NCBI RefSeq assembly: GCF_034044715.1
Contig: NZ_JAXCLW010000004.1
Location: 186,001 to 250,000, forward strand
Direction: 5' to 3'
DNA length: 64,000 nucleotides
From: Dongia_B soli
GTDB lineage: Bacteria; Pseudomonadota; Alphaproteobacteria; Dongiales; Dongiaceae
In this document: one piece after another, positions 42,857 to 51,543 of the stretch
How positions within the stretch are numbered: position 1 is the stretch's first letter
Layout of the letters: the number at the start of each line of letters is the position of its first letter
Notes under the pieces: model-generated
Seen by the model: the letters and a program-made list of their open reading frames with translations, nothing else
Database searches by the model: none
What the model was told of the DNA's origin: nothing
Program-made: the position numbers and the translations under genes

Positions 42857-43696
42857 TTACCCAGGGTCCACTGAAGCGTCCGGCATTTTCATCCAGTCCG
42901 AATAGAGGCTTGGGTCTGGCAACAGAGCCTTTCTTTCAGCGTTTGTGAAAGCCGTCTTCTCTATCCTAGGAGCCTTACTACCGTACACTTTTGCAAGGCG
43001 TTTTCCGTGCTTTTCTAGGTCCTCCCCCAGTAGATGACTGAAGAATATGCAGTCGTCTGTGTGGCTGTATATGGCACTCACAGTTTCCGAGTAGGTCATA
43101 TCAACGTGGCCATCTTTGTTAGGAAGTCCAAAATAAAGCGGCACCAGTTCATTGATGGGGATGGGTGCTCTCCGCTTGCACTCATCTATGATCCTGTTTC
43201 GCCGTTCGATTGCGCCTATAACAGAGTCAATGGTTTGCGAAAGCACAGCGACTATGCTCAGAGGTCGGCCAACCAGAGAGAGCTTTTCAAAAAGCAAATT
43301 CCTCAAAACGTCGATGGGAACCTGAACGACGGGAAGACTCTGAAAGTCAGCCTGAAAATAAAATGCTTCTTCGGGAGCGACCGCTCCTTGCTTTCTGGCT
43401 TGCTTGAAAATTTCGAGTTCTTTTCGTTGTGCGTCGAGATTTTCCTTAAGCCCTTTGACGTGCTGGCTCTTCAGCGCGCAAAAGGTATTGGTTATGCTAC
43501 AAGCAACCACAATCGCCGCGTTGGTGTTACGGATTTCCTCTAACAGGCGCTTCTTTCGCCCGGCCCTCTCTACAATCGCCTGTGCCCCATATGCACCCGC
43601 AAATGCGCCTACGAGTGCTGTAAAGAAATTAGAATTGGACAGATTCCAAAGCCAATTTAATGTGGCTGCCGCAACTCCCCAAATATCTTCTAACAT
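42857..43696 (-). CDS. Unknown membrane-anchored coiled protein
   Basis: 279 aa. N-terminal hydrophobic stretch (about 22-42, FFTALVGAFAGAYGAQAIV), then basic RAGRKKRLLEEI, followed by a long helical region (LDAQRKELEIFKQARK). No recognised domain. Genes of this kind (one membrane anchor plus helical body) are frequent in islands, and a defence or signalling role is possible but unsupported. Convergent with the recombinase gene. Confidence 0.6.
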   Translation of the reverse strand: MLEDIWGVAAATLNWLWNLSNSNFFTALVGAFAGAYGAQAIVERAGRKKRLLEEIRNTNAAIVVACSITNTFCALKSQHVKGLKENLDAQRKELEIFKQARKQGAVAPEEAFYFQADFQSLPVVQVPIDVLRNLLFEKLSLVGRPLSIVAVLSQTIDSVIGAIERRNRIIDECKRRAPIPINELVPLYFGLPNKDGHVDMTYSETVSAIYSHTDDCIFFSHLLGEDLEKHGKRLAKVYGSKAPRIEKTAFTNAERKALLPDPSLYSDWMKMPDASVDPG

Positions 43697-43850
43697 ATGC
43701 TCTCTAAATCTTATTGGCCGAAGAATTCATAGTAGCAGCGCGACGCCCCAAATCTACCCTCGACAATACTTAACTTGTATCCGCCTCATCTCAGTAGAGG
43801 CTGGACGGTGGGTAGCCTAATAGCCATCTAACTGATACCGCTTCCTGGCT

Positions 43851-44075
43851 ATGACGGAGCAGACAACGATGAGCGACACACCTCATGGCCCGCATGACGA
43901 GGATGGATTTCCCCTGTTTCCTCCCTGCCCCGGCTACCACGGCCTGACCAAGCCCGAGCTGAGGCAAATCATCGCCCGCTTAGAGCAGCTTTTGGAAGAC
44001 CCGCATGTCTGGAAGGAGGGTGCCGCCCGCGCGGAGTTCGACGTGATCACGGGCAAGCATTTCATCTGTAGCTGA
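43851..44075 (+). CDS. Small hypothetical protein
   Basis: 74 aa (68 aa from an internal Met at 43869). Contains GLTKPELRQIIARLEQLLEDP, a helix pair, and Pro-rich FPLFPPCPGYHG. Not recognised. The reading frame has normal codon use for a small island gene. Confidence 0.45.
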   Translation: MTEQTTMSDTPHGPHDEDGFPLFPPCPGYHGLTKPELRQIIARLEQLLEDPHVWKEGAARAEFDVITGKHFICS

Positions 44076-44221
44076 GTGATGCGGGAAAAGGAGCAGGTTG
44101 CTCCAACTCCTCCCCCGCTGCCTATTAGGTTTCCCGAGGCCGGGCCTACGGGGAAACTTCGCCGCCAACTTAATTGAAGGCTCTCTCAGATTTTTTGTCA
44201 TTTTTTGCCTTTGTCCCCAGC

Positions 44222-44416
44222 TCATTGGCAAAAGCTTTCAAACCGCTCTCCCTTTACCTGCTTCCAAGTCTCCCCCCGGCTACCGTATCCCTTCATCCAA
44301 TGGAGCCGCCCGACATAGGGAGCCTGAAAGGTCACCTCATCTCCCGCCAAAGCGATGATAAAGGCGTTCCCAATGCGAAAGGCGAAGCGGCTAAAGCCTA
44401 CCGACACGGTAATCAT
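44222..44416 (-). CDS. Possible small protein on the opposite strand
   Basis: 64 aa. RFAFRIGNAFIIALAGDEVTF and YVGRLHWMKGYGSRGETWK are protein-like, with short beta-type hydrophobic segments. It overlaps a + strand frame of lower quality (44174-44491). No known family. Apart from it, the 494-bp stretch 44076-44569 shows nothing. Confidence 0.3.
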   Translation of the reverse strand: MITVSVGFSRFAFRIGNAFIIALAGDEVTFQAPYVGRLHWMKGYGSRGETWKQVKGERFESFCQ

Positions 44417-44569
44417 TCAATCCACCTGATGTTTTTGCTCATGCCCCCAATGGGCGGTGACAAGGTGAGTCGGGCGAGTCAGAATTACTAGTCTTGTTTG
44501 TATGATTTTAGGTGGCTAGAATCATTGCACGGGGATGTAACCACATGTGCAAAAGATCTGGGGACAGGG

Positions 44570-45109
44570 ATGATGGGGACGAGAAAGCTGGCTACAGCCG
44601 CAGCGATACTTTTAAGCTGTACCAGCACGAGCCTCGCCGAAGGAACTCCACCTATTGAGTTTCTAGCCGCCACGAAGGCGACGGCAATGGACGTTTGTCT
44701 TTCAAACATGAACGCCTTGTTCCGTGAATCGCTTCCGAGTTTCGGCATCGTAGCGGGGGTGAAAGATAGCTTTGCCCGTGCCATCTTCATCCCGGAGCAA
44801 AAGCAGATACTGATATTCGCGGGCTTCAAAGCGACCGATGATAAGCACAAAAATAGAGTAGCCGCCGAGGTCTTAGCTAAGTCCTTAATCGAGATGCACC
44901 TACCTGGAGCGATACCCGGCAAGGTCTATGAGACCCTTTGCACTCCGGCTGGACACAGCTTTGATGAGTTAGGCGGATTCACTGATCATATCAGAGTGAA
45001 CGTGACAGTGCCCGAGACGCGCAGCGATGATCCCAAGCCGCATCTCATCTTGTGTGACGGCACAGTATCAGAAGACAAAGTGAGTTGTTCAACTTTCGAA
45101 CCATCGTAA
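44570..45109 (+). CDS. Secreted or lipoprotein-like hypothetical protein
   Basis: 179 aa from MMGTRKLATAAAILLSCTST at 44570 (a longer frame begins at 44498). The N-terminus is a signal peptide: basic then hydrophobic, with SLA-type cleavage or a poor lipobox (LLSC). The mature part is about 155 aa, without recognised domains. Two cysteines (ETLCTP, HLILCDG) may form a disulphide. Precedes the HEPN-like operon on the same strand but with a 30-bp gap. Confidence 0.5.
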   Translation: MMGTRKLATAAAILLSCTSTSLAEGTPPIEFLAATKATAMDVCLSNMNALFRESLPSFGIVAGVKDSFARAIFIPEQKQILIFAGFKATDDKHKNRVAAEVLAKSLIEMHLPGAIPGKVYETLCTPAGHSFDELGGFTDHIRVNVTVPETRSDDPKPHLILCDGTVSEDKVSCSTFEPS

Positions 45110-45139
45110 CGCATAGCGTTTGCGAATCGAGGAATTCCT

Positions 45140-45847
45140 ATGGCAATTGACCGGACAGCTCTCAAAGGTGCTTATGCGCGACTAAAGGGCCTTGAGAGAG
45201 CAGGACCTTTCTCAGGAACTATCCCAATAGAGCTGGGACATGACTATGACGGCATCGTGCGGCAGCTTACGACAATTCTCGCTCCCGAAGACTTGTCTAG
45301 CTTTTCCCTGCCCGCAACTGCTTATTCCGGCAATAGAGCAAGTGGCAGTACTTGGTGCATTTCCAAGATATTTGAAGCCAAACTAATGCAGTTGGTGAGC
45401 TATCTAGAGCACGTTCACCACGTCAGTAAGGAAATTATCGAGGTTGGGACACTCTACAACTCTATACGGGATGAGACGCTAAGGAACCGGTGCGCTGACT
45501 TGCTTTCTGCTCCAGGGAGCTTTGATCGTGTAATCAACCAAGCGACTCAAGTGCTGGAAGATAGAATCCGTATCAAGTCCGATAATCAGGAAGGCCTGTC
45601 AGGCACACAGCTTGTCAACAAGGTCTTGGTGTCCGATGTCGCGAAAACTGTTCTCAAGGTGAGTGCCGACCCAGACGAACACCGAGGTTTCTGCGATATC
45701 ATGAGGGGTATGATGGGAGCATTTAGAAACCCGACACATCATCATATCAGTGAGGAGTTTTCCCGAGAGGATGCGCTCAAGGTTTGCGCCTTCGTAGATA
45801 ACTTGCTTCGGATTGTTGATAAGGCGGAACTTCAAAAGAGAGCATGA
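45140..45847 (+). CDS. TIGR02391/Ymh-like protein, putative HEPN fold
   Basis: 235 aa. The C-terminal part, RGFCDIMRGMMGAFRNPTHHHISEEFSREDALKVCAFVDNLLRIVD, matches the TIGR02391 (Ymh) pattern. R196-N-P-T-H-H201 is an R-x4-H motif of the type used by HEPN ribonucleases, in the same place as the TIGR02391 RNPxxH. The N-terminal half is helical and carries no clear domain. It overlaps the next gene by 4 bp (ATGA), and the DNA is visibly richer in A+T than the chromosome. I recall Ymh-type proteins as HEPN-superfamily members in defence islands; this needs profile confirmation. Confidence 0.65.
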   Translation: MAIDRTALKGAYARLKGLERAGPFSGTIPIELGHDYDGIVRQLTTILAPEDLSSFSLPATAYSGNRASGSTWCISKIFEAKLMQLVSYLEHVHHVSKEIIEVGTLYNSIRDETLRNRCADLLSAPGSFDRVINQATQVLEDRIRIKSDNQEGLSGTQLVNKVLVSDVAKTVLKVSADPDEHRGFCDIMRGMMGAFRNPTHHHISEEFSREDALKVCAFVDNLLRIVDKAELQKRA

Positions 45848-46956
45848 CCGTGTGGGGAAGAGACTGGCACACGTATATGGTCAAAGCTCGATTCATGGAG
45901 AAGCCAAGCGAAGGAATTCTTTGGCCAGAGATGGAAAGTGAGGTCATTGCCGCTTATAGAGGAAGCGTGCTGACGAACTGGGAAGCGCACATTTATAGAT
46001 TACCTAATCCAATTCTTTTGAAAACTGCTTTTCCCGATATCCAGACGATCAAGCGTGGAGAGAAGCACTGTCGAGTCTATCCACCGTTTCAGCTCAATGG
46101 GACCGCTGAAGCAGGTGCGATTTTCCAAGGTGTCCATATCCCGGAGGGAGATAACACGGTCTCTTCCTATCAGCCCGTTCCTTCGTCAGCAGTAAAAGGA
46201 GTTGTTGTCGAACCTAGGTCGGATGAAGGAGAGTTATACTGTCAAGGAATTCGGCTTGATATCGAGGCCGACTTCCCAGAAGACGTTGTTTTGAAAGAAA
46301 TTGTCGATCAAATCACACAATATACTCATCAGTGGTGGTTGCGGTCAGCCCAAGCTCCATTTCGCGGTCCATTCCAACTTGGAGGATCGATCAACAAGAA
46401 TTATCGATTGCTCAGCGAGCTGAAATATCGTGGCGCTGGCGACGTAGAGAGTACGTGGTACGGAGCGAGGCAAACCCAACAACTTATGGGTATCGAGCGC
46501 CCTTTAACCTCTAGCTTATGGCTTCTCTGTTTACATAACGTACAGAGTCGAATTCCCGCTGATAATGGGCTGCTCGCCTTTGCTGATGCGCTCGGACATT
46601 ACATGGCTAGGGAAGATGAACGATGTATTCTGGACTTAGCAATCTGCTTTGAAATTCTTGCCAACAAGCGTCAAATGATTGCTGGCGAGAAAGCTGAATC
46701 AAAAAATAAGAATCTATTGAAAAAGACCGACCTAGTAGACGGCCGTATCGCTAATATCATTGCAAAGCTGATCATTGATCGAGATCACGTTTCGCACGGA
46801 CGGCCACCTTATATTTTAGGTAGTAGTGACGAAATCAGTATTGAGACTTATCTCGATGCCATGAGAGTAGTCGTTAATAAATATTTGTCCTTAGTCCAGC
46901 CGGGTGAATGGCCAAAGCTGGCAGCAATGAGGCTGGAAAGCACCAGACGGAGATAA
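45844..46956 (+). CDS. HEPN-like partner protein with R-x4-H
   Basis: 370 aa. The C-terminal quarter looks like an Apea-type HEPN domain. ERCILDLAICFEILANKRQ forms the first helix, LIIDRDHVSHGRPPYIL the conserved helix with R313-D-H-V-S-H318, and YLDAMRVVVNKYLSL the last helix. R-x4-H is the catalytic pair expected in HEPN ribonucleases. The N-terminal about 240 residues contain Trp-rich beta-like segments without a recognised domain. It is translationally coupled to the TIGR02391-like gene and is AT-richer than the flanks. Confidence 0.6.
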   Translation: MTVWGRDWHTYMVKARFMEKPSEGILWPEMESEVIAAYRGSVLTNWEAHIYRLPNPILLKTAFPDIQTIKRGEKHCRVYPPFQLNGTAEAGAIFQGVHIPEGDNTVSSYQPVPSSAVKGVVVEPRSDEGELYCQGIRLDIEADFPEDVVLKEIVDQITQYTHQWWLRSAQAPFRGPFQLGGSINKNYRLLSELKYRGAGDVESTWYGARQTQQLMGIERPLTSSLWLLCLHNVQSRIPADNGLLAFADALGHYMAREDERCILDLAICFEILANKRQMIAGEKAESKNKNLLKKTDLVDGRIANIIAKLIIDRDHVSHGRPPYILGSSDEISIETYLDAMRVVVNKYLSLVQPGEWPKLAAMRLESTRRR

Positions 46957-47138
46957 GTCTCAATCCACTTTCCTATCCCACTACGCGTTCCATTTTTCGA
47001 AGTCCTTACATGCGTAGCTGTTCAGCTTATGTCCATTAGCTCTGGGTTGTTTTACTATCCAAACTAGGTGTACAAACCCCTCCAGGCGCACTTATAAAAA
47101 TGCAGGAAATCTGCGGCTTTCGGCGGCTTAGGGGACTT
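46957..47138. other. Right-end spacer of the element
   Basis: No gene. Contains GGTGTACAAA (47067-47076) and CCAGGCGCAC (47082-47091), which mirror motifs near attL (37351-37369). Confidence 0.55.
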
Positions 47139-47155
47139 TCCCACCCTCTCCGCCA
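47139..47155. repeat. attR of the tRNA-Ser element
   Basis: TCCCACCCTCTCCGCCA, 17 of 17 identical to the tRNA-Ser 3' end at 37279-37295. The next base differs (T versus A), so this is the end of the identity. Marks the right boundary of the element. Confidence 0.85.
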
Positions 47156-47381
47156 TCTCCCTTTCTCACCCTTCATCCCTGCCAACTCCTTGAAATCGTG
47201 GAACTTGTCGTAGCAGCCGAGGGCGCGACGCGAGCGACTCCGGCAAATTGCAAGCTTCGGACACGCCTTCGAGCCCTCGCTGCCGTTCGCATGGCAGGCA
47301 TTCTTTGGCCGAAGCCATGTAGCACGACCCGCCGGCCGGCCCCTACTTGTAGGCCAAAGCGCAGCGACCTATTTCAATGAC
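47156..47381. other. Spacer after attR
   Basis: 226 bp of chromosomal DNA before the protease gene. It has no gene I can support; a 60-codon + strand frame at 47198 looks spurious. Confidence 0.6.
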
Positions 47382-48323
47382 ATGCCTTATGACTCAGCAC
47401 TTCCCTCCGATGACGCTTTAGATCCCTACTCCGCCCGCGTGACACAGGCTTTCGAGGCGGTCGGCCCGGCGGTCGTGCATATTCTCGCGGAGGGTCCGCG
47501 CGGCGGCACTGGTTCGGGCGTCCTTTACGCACCGGACGGTTATCTGATGACGAATAGCCATGTCGTCTCGGGGGCTGCGCACATCTCAGCGAAACTCACG
47601 GATGGCAGGCAGTTTTCGGCGGCTCTGATCGGCAATGATTCGGCAACCGACCTGGCCGTCTTGCGTCTGGAAGGAGACCAGTTTCCGTACGCCCAACTCG
47701 GCAGCTCGGCGAATTTGCGCGTTGGCCAGCTGGTCGTCGCGATCGGCAATCCGCTGGGATTTCAGGCGACCGTCACGGCAGGGATCGTCAGTGCGCTCGG
47801 CAGGACCTTGCGATCGCCCGCGGGGAGACTGATTGAGAGCGTCATTCAGACCGATGCGGCCCTCAATCCCGGCAATTCGGGCGGCGCGCTGGTCGATGGG
47901 TCGGGCCGTGTCGTCGGCATCAACACGGCGATGATCGGCCAGGCTCAGGGTCTTTGCTTTGCCATCGGCATCGATACGGCGATCGACGTCACGATGCGGC
48001 TGATGCGCGACGGTCGCGTCAAGCGCGCCGTATTGGGTTTCGCCGGGCAGACGATCATGCTCGATGCCAGGTTGAGCCGAGGACTACATCGGATCAATCC
48101 GACTGCCGTGCAGATCGTTGAGGTGATTGCCGGCGGCCCGGTCGATCGCGCCGGATTACAGAAGGGTGATGTGATTCTGGCCGTGGATGATCAAACGATC
48201 CATTCGATCGACGACCTACACCGCTATTTGACGGCAGAGGTCGTGGGCAGATCGTTGGTGGTGACGGTCATGAACAAGAACGGATTGCAGCGCGTGACTG
48301 TGACACCGGAGGCCGACGGATAA
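47382..48323 (+). CDS. HtrA-like S1C serine protease with PDZ domain
   Basis: 313 aa. The trypsin-like domain (about 15-200) carries His60 in TNSHVVSGA, Asp90 in SATDLAVLRL and Ser166 in NPGNSGGAL, the full triad. A PDZ domain follows (about 215-305: IVEVIAGGPVDRAGLQKGDVIL). There is no signal peptide or membrane anchor at the N-terminus (MPYDSALPSDDAL), so it may be cytosolic or exported by a non-Sec route. It differs from the Do-like gene at the left edge. Confidence 0.88.
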   Translation: MPYDSALPSDDALDPYSARVTQAFEAVGPAVVHILAEGPRGGTGSGVLYAPDGYLMTNSHVVSGAAHISAKLTDGRQFSAALIGNDSATDLAVLRLEGDQFPYAQLGSSANLRVGQLVVAIGNPLGFQATVTAGIVSALGRTLRSPAGRLIESVIQTDAALNPGNSGGALVDGSGRVVGINTAMIGQAQGLCFAIGIDTAIDVTMRLMRDGRVKRAVLGFAGQTIMLDARLSRGLHRINPTAVQIVEVIAGGPVDRAGLQKGDVILAVDDQTIHSIDDLHRYLTAEVVGRSLVVTVMNKNGLQRVTVTPEADG

Positions 48324-48399
48324 CGTGGCCCCGCACTGTTTCCAGGTGCCAGCTACCGGTTGCCGCTGCTCGCAGACATTTCTTCTCGTTCGACCGGTT

Positions 48400-49410
48400 C
48401 TACCATTGGCGAACGATCGCACCGAGCTCCACGGAGCCAACGATCTCGCCACGATCATCCGTTACCAAAGCTTGACTGAGATTTCGTTCGGTCAAAGCTT
48501 TAGCGGCACTCTCTAACGTGTCATCCTGGGAAATGCTGAAACCGGCGGTCGAGCCATTAGGCGGAGCCATGATCGCTCGTACGGAGACCACGCGGCTTCG
48601 ATTCACTTCCTTGACGAACCGCGCGATGTAGTCATCCGCCGGATGCAGGACAATTTCTTGCCCGGTACCTTGTTGAATGATCTTGCCATCGCGCAAAATG
48701 GCGATCTTGTCACCGAGGCGCAGCGCCTCGTCCAAGTCATGGGTAATAAAGACAACGGTCTTCTTTAGCTCCTGCTGCAGTTCAAGAAGGACCGTCTGCA
48801 TGTCGACGCGGATGAGCGGATCAAGAGCTGAGTAGGCTTCATCCATCAGCAGGATATCGGCATCATTTGCCAATGCGCGGGCAAGGCCGACGCGCTGCTG
48901 CATGCCGCCCGACAGCTGATTTGGATAGTACGTCTCGTATCCTTTGAGACCAACTCTTTCAATCCAGTAACGCCCTCGTTTCTCGCGTTCCTTCGGCGCG
49001 ATATTTTGGATTTTCAGGCCGTAGATGACGTTATCCAGGACAGTGCGATGCGGAAGCAGTGCGAATTTCTGGAAGACCATCGCTGTTTTGTGGCGACGGA
49101 AATCACGCAGGCTTCGCTCGGACATCTTGCAGATATCGGTACCGTCATAAAAGATCTCCCCCGATGTCGGCTCGATGAGTCGGTTGATGTGCCGTATCAG
49201 GGTTGATTTTCCCGAACCGGAAAGCCCCATGATAACGGTAATGGCGCTGCCGGGTATGGTGATATTGATATCCTGAAGGCCGAGAACGTGCCCATACTTT
49301 TCGTTGAGCTCCGATTTGCTCATCCCCTGACGAACTGTCTCGACAAAATCCCGGCCTCTCGAGCCAAAGATTTTATACAGATTCCGGATTTCGATCGAGC
49401 TAGTTGCCAT
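48400..49410 (-). CDS. proV: Glycine betaine/proline-type ABC transporter ATPase
   Basis: 336 aa. Walker A is MGLSGSGKST, the signature loop LSGGMQQRVGLARALA and Walker B LLMDEAYSALDP. The C-terminal SRVVSVRAIMAPPN and later TDDRGEIVGSVEL resemble a CBS regulatory domain, as in ProV. Overlaps proW by 11 bp. It energises uptake of osmoprotectant quaternary amines. Confidence 0.9.
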   Translation of the reverse strand: MATSSIEIRNLYKIFGSRGRDFVETVRQGMSKSELNEKYGHVLGLQDINITIPGSAITVIMGLSGSGKSTLIRHINRLIEPTSGEIFYDGTDICKMSERSLRDFRRHKTAMVFQKFALLPHRTVLDNVIYGLKIQNIAPKEREKRGRYWIERVGLKGYETYYPNQLSGGMQQRVGLARALANDADILLMDEAYSALDPLIRVDMQTVLLELQQELKKTVVFITHDLDEALRLGDKIAILRDGKIIQQGTGQEIVLHPADDYIARFVKEVNRSRVVSVRAIMAPPNGSTAGFSISQDDTLESAAKALTERNLSQALVTDDRGEIVGSVELGAIVRQW

Positions 49411-50290
49411 GGGTCACTTCTAGATGCTTCTGCAGGCGTTTGCCGTAGGCTTGACTGACGCGATCAAAGATCGCGGCAATACCGACGATGGCAAGTCCAT
49501 TAAAAACGCCCAACGTGAAATACTGGTTGGCGATCGCTTTCAAAACCGGCTGCCCAAGCCCCTGAACGCCAATCATCGCCGCGATCACCACCATGGACAA
49601 ACACATCATGATGGTTTGGTTTATACCGGCCATGATCGTGGGCAAGGCGAGAGGCATCTGGACGTTTACGAGGCGTTGCCAAGCCGACGAGCCGAATGCA
49701 TCAGCGGCCTCGAGCACGTCTTTATCGACCAGGCGAATTCCCAGGTCCGTTAGCCGAATGACCGGTGGGATAGCGTAAATTACAACGGCAATCAGGCCGG
49801 GTACGCGGCCGATTCCAAGTAACATCACCACCGGTATGAGATAGACGAAGCTCGGCATGGTCTGCATAACGTCCAAAATGGGATTGATCGTGGCGCGTAA
49901 CCGGTCCCAGCGCGCCATCGCGATGCCAATGGGAATGCCGAACGCGATGGCAAGGACGGTACAGACGAAGATCATCGAGATGGTCTTCATCGTGTCTTCC
50001 CACATGCCGAAATATCCGAGCGCCAGGAGCGTCAAGACGCAGCCGATCACGATCTTCCAGCTACGGCTTGCCAACCAGGCGATAACCGCGACCAGCAACA
50101 GGATGATCGGCCAAGGCGTTTGCGTCATGAATCGCTCAGCCGAGATCAAGAAGGACTGAAGCGGGCTGAAGAAGGCCTCGATTGGATCACCATATGTCCG
50201 CGTAAACGCGCGAAAACCTTCGTCGATGGCTTTCTTCAGATCCCGCAGCGTATCGTCGTTCATATGAGGGAAATTGGTGAGCCAATCCAT
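49400..50290 (-). CDS. proW: Glycine betaine/proline-type ABC permease
   Basis: 296 aa, about six to seven membrane helices. The EAA-like cytoplasmic loop for ATPase contact is AADAFGSSAWQRLVNVQMPLALP. LDVMQTMPSFVYLIPVVMLLG is a ProW-type helix pair. Sits between proX and proV in one operon on the minus strand. Confidence 0.9.
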   Translation of the reverse strand: MDWLTNFPHMNDDTLRDLKKAIDEGFRAFTRTYGDPIEAFFSPLQSFLISAERFMTQTPWPIILLLVAVIAWLASRSWKIVIGCVLTLLALGYFGMWEDTMKTISMIFVCTVLAIAFGIPIGIAMARWDRLRATINPILDVMQTMPSFVYLIPVVMLLGIGRVPGLIAVVIYAIPPVIRLTDLGIRLVDKDVLEAADAFGSSAWQRLVNVQMPLALPTIMAGINQTIMMCLSMVVIAAMIGVQGLGQPVLKAIANQYFTLGVFNGLAIVGIAAIFDRVSQAYGKRLQKHLEVTHGN

Positions 50291-50326
50291 GGCCGATGCC
50301 TCGTATGGAGCAGATAAAGATAGATG

Positions 50327-50352
50327 CCGGGTGCGCTCAAAAGCGCACCCGG
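50327..50352 (-). terminator. Hairpin between proX and proW
   Basis: CCGGGTGCGCT (50327-50337) pairs perfectly over 11 bp with AGCGCACCCGG (50342-50352), loop CAAA. It lies after the proX stop and before the proW start. A stem like this commonly stabilises the binding-protein mRNA or attenuates the downstream transporter genes. No strong T-run follows. Confidence 0.55.
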
Positions 50353-50370
50353 CCCATCAGACTTTCGTTA

Positions 50371-51375
50371 TTAGAGAGCCGCCTTGATCTTCGTCGCGGC
50401 TTCCGGCGATACCCACTTGGTCCACAGATCCGGATTTTCCTTGAGGAAGTGCTTGGCGCCATCCTCGCCGGTAGCCTGGTTATCCGTCATCCAGGCCATG
50501 AGCTTATTCACCGTCTCATTCGACCAAGACCGCTTATTCAGATAGGCCATCACATCGGCGCCGGCGCGATCGGCGAACTTCTTCGTAACGAGGGTTTGCA
50601 CGGTGTCTTTCGGCCAGTCATTGGGTTTGGGATCGGCGCAATCAGCAACGGTGTTGCACCGTTTCCATTCCGCTTCGTTGAAGGGCACCCCGTGGCCCAG
50701 CTTTACCATGGCATATTTGCCGAGCAAGGCGGTCGGCGACCAATAATAGCCGACCCAGCCCTGCTTGCGCTCATAGGCTTTCGCGATCGATCCGTCGAGC
50801 CCGGCGGCAGAGCCGGTATCGATCAAATCAAAGCCTGCTTTCTCGGCGTCGTAGGCCTTGTATAGCTGGCCGGTCACGACCGTGCCACCCCAGCCTTGCG
50901 GACCATTATAGACAGCGCCTTTATCCGGGTTTTCCGGATCCGGGAAAAGCTCTGGATGCTTCAGGACATCCTGGATCGTCTTCAAATCCGGATGTGCATC
51001 AGCGATGTACTGGGGAATCCACCATCCCTGCACGGCACCATCGGAAAGCGCCACAGCGGCACCGACCAGCTTACCTTCGCTGATGCCGCGGCTCACCACC
51101 TCCGGCAGAAGCGACACCCAGCCTTCAGGCGCGACATCCGGCTCCCCCTTCTCCACCATCGACGTGATCGTGGGCACGGTGTCGCCCTGGATGATATTGG
51201 CGTTGCAGCCATATCCTTTTTCCAGAATGAGCTTATCCAAGCTGGCGAGTACCTCCGCGCTTTGCCAGTTCATGCTGGCAATCGTCACGTCACCACAGCT
51301 ATCAGCTGCCAGAGCAACTTGAGAAAAGCCAGAAAGGCCCAAGATGAAGCTGCTAGCTATCAGAAAATGTCTCAT
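50371..51375 (-). CDS. proX: Glycine betaine/choline-type substrate-binding protein
   Basis: 334 aa from MRHFLIASSFILGLSGFSQ at 51375, a signal peptide cleaved after ALA. The mature domain has the type II periplasmic fold of the ProX/OpuAC family (SCGDVTIASMNWQSAEVLAS, GYYWSPTALLGKYAMVKL). Aromatic residues (W, Y) that cage quaternary amines are frequent. First gene of the proXWV-type operon. The exact substrate (betaine, choline, proline) is not decided. Confidence 0.88.
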   Translation of the reverse strand: MRHFLIASSFILGLSGFSQVALAADSCGDVTIASMNWQSAEVLASLDKLILEKGYGCNANIIQGDTVPTITSMVEKGEPDVAPEGWVSLLPEVVSRGISEGKLVGAAVALSDGAVQGWWIPQYIADAHPDLKTIQDVLKHPELFPDPENPDKGAVYNGPQGWGGTVVTGQLYKAYDAEKAGFDLIDTGSAAGLDGSIAKAYERKQGWVGYYWSPTALLGKYAMVKLGHGVPFNEAEWKRCNTVADCADPKPNDWPKDTVQTLVTKKFADRAGADVMAYLNKRSWSNETVNKLMAWMTDNQATGEDGAKHFLKENPDLWTKWVSPEAATKIKAAL

Positions 51376-51505
51376 TTCACTCCCCTTTTTCAGTGACACT
51401 CTGTTCCATTCGATGCGGTTCGACGACGTCCCTTAAGTTACGGCTGGCGGCCCGGCCCCGCGCAAACCTTGCCCGGCGTTCTACCGGCTTGAGGTTTGCC
51501 GTCGC

Positions 51506-51543
51506 AAAGGACCATGGTGAATCTAAAGGACCATGGTGAATCT
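51506..51543. repeat. 19-bp tandem duplication
   Basis: AAAGGACCATGGTGAATCT occurs twice in a row with no change (51506-51524, 51525-51543). Located in the proX upstream region. Confidence 0.85.

Noticed and set aside
43034..43543. 169-aa + strand frame
   Set aside because: Antisense to the better-supported membrane-anchored protein at 42857-43696.
47198..47380. 60-aa frame after attR
   Set aside because: Short, no ribosome binding site and no likeness; lies in the spacer next to a recombination junction.
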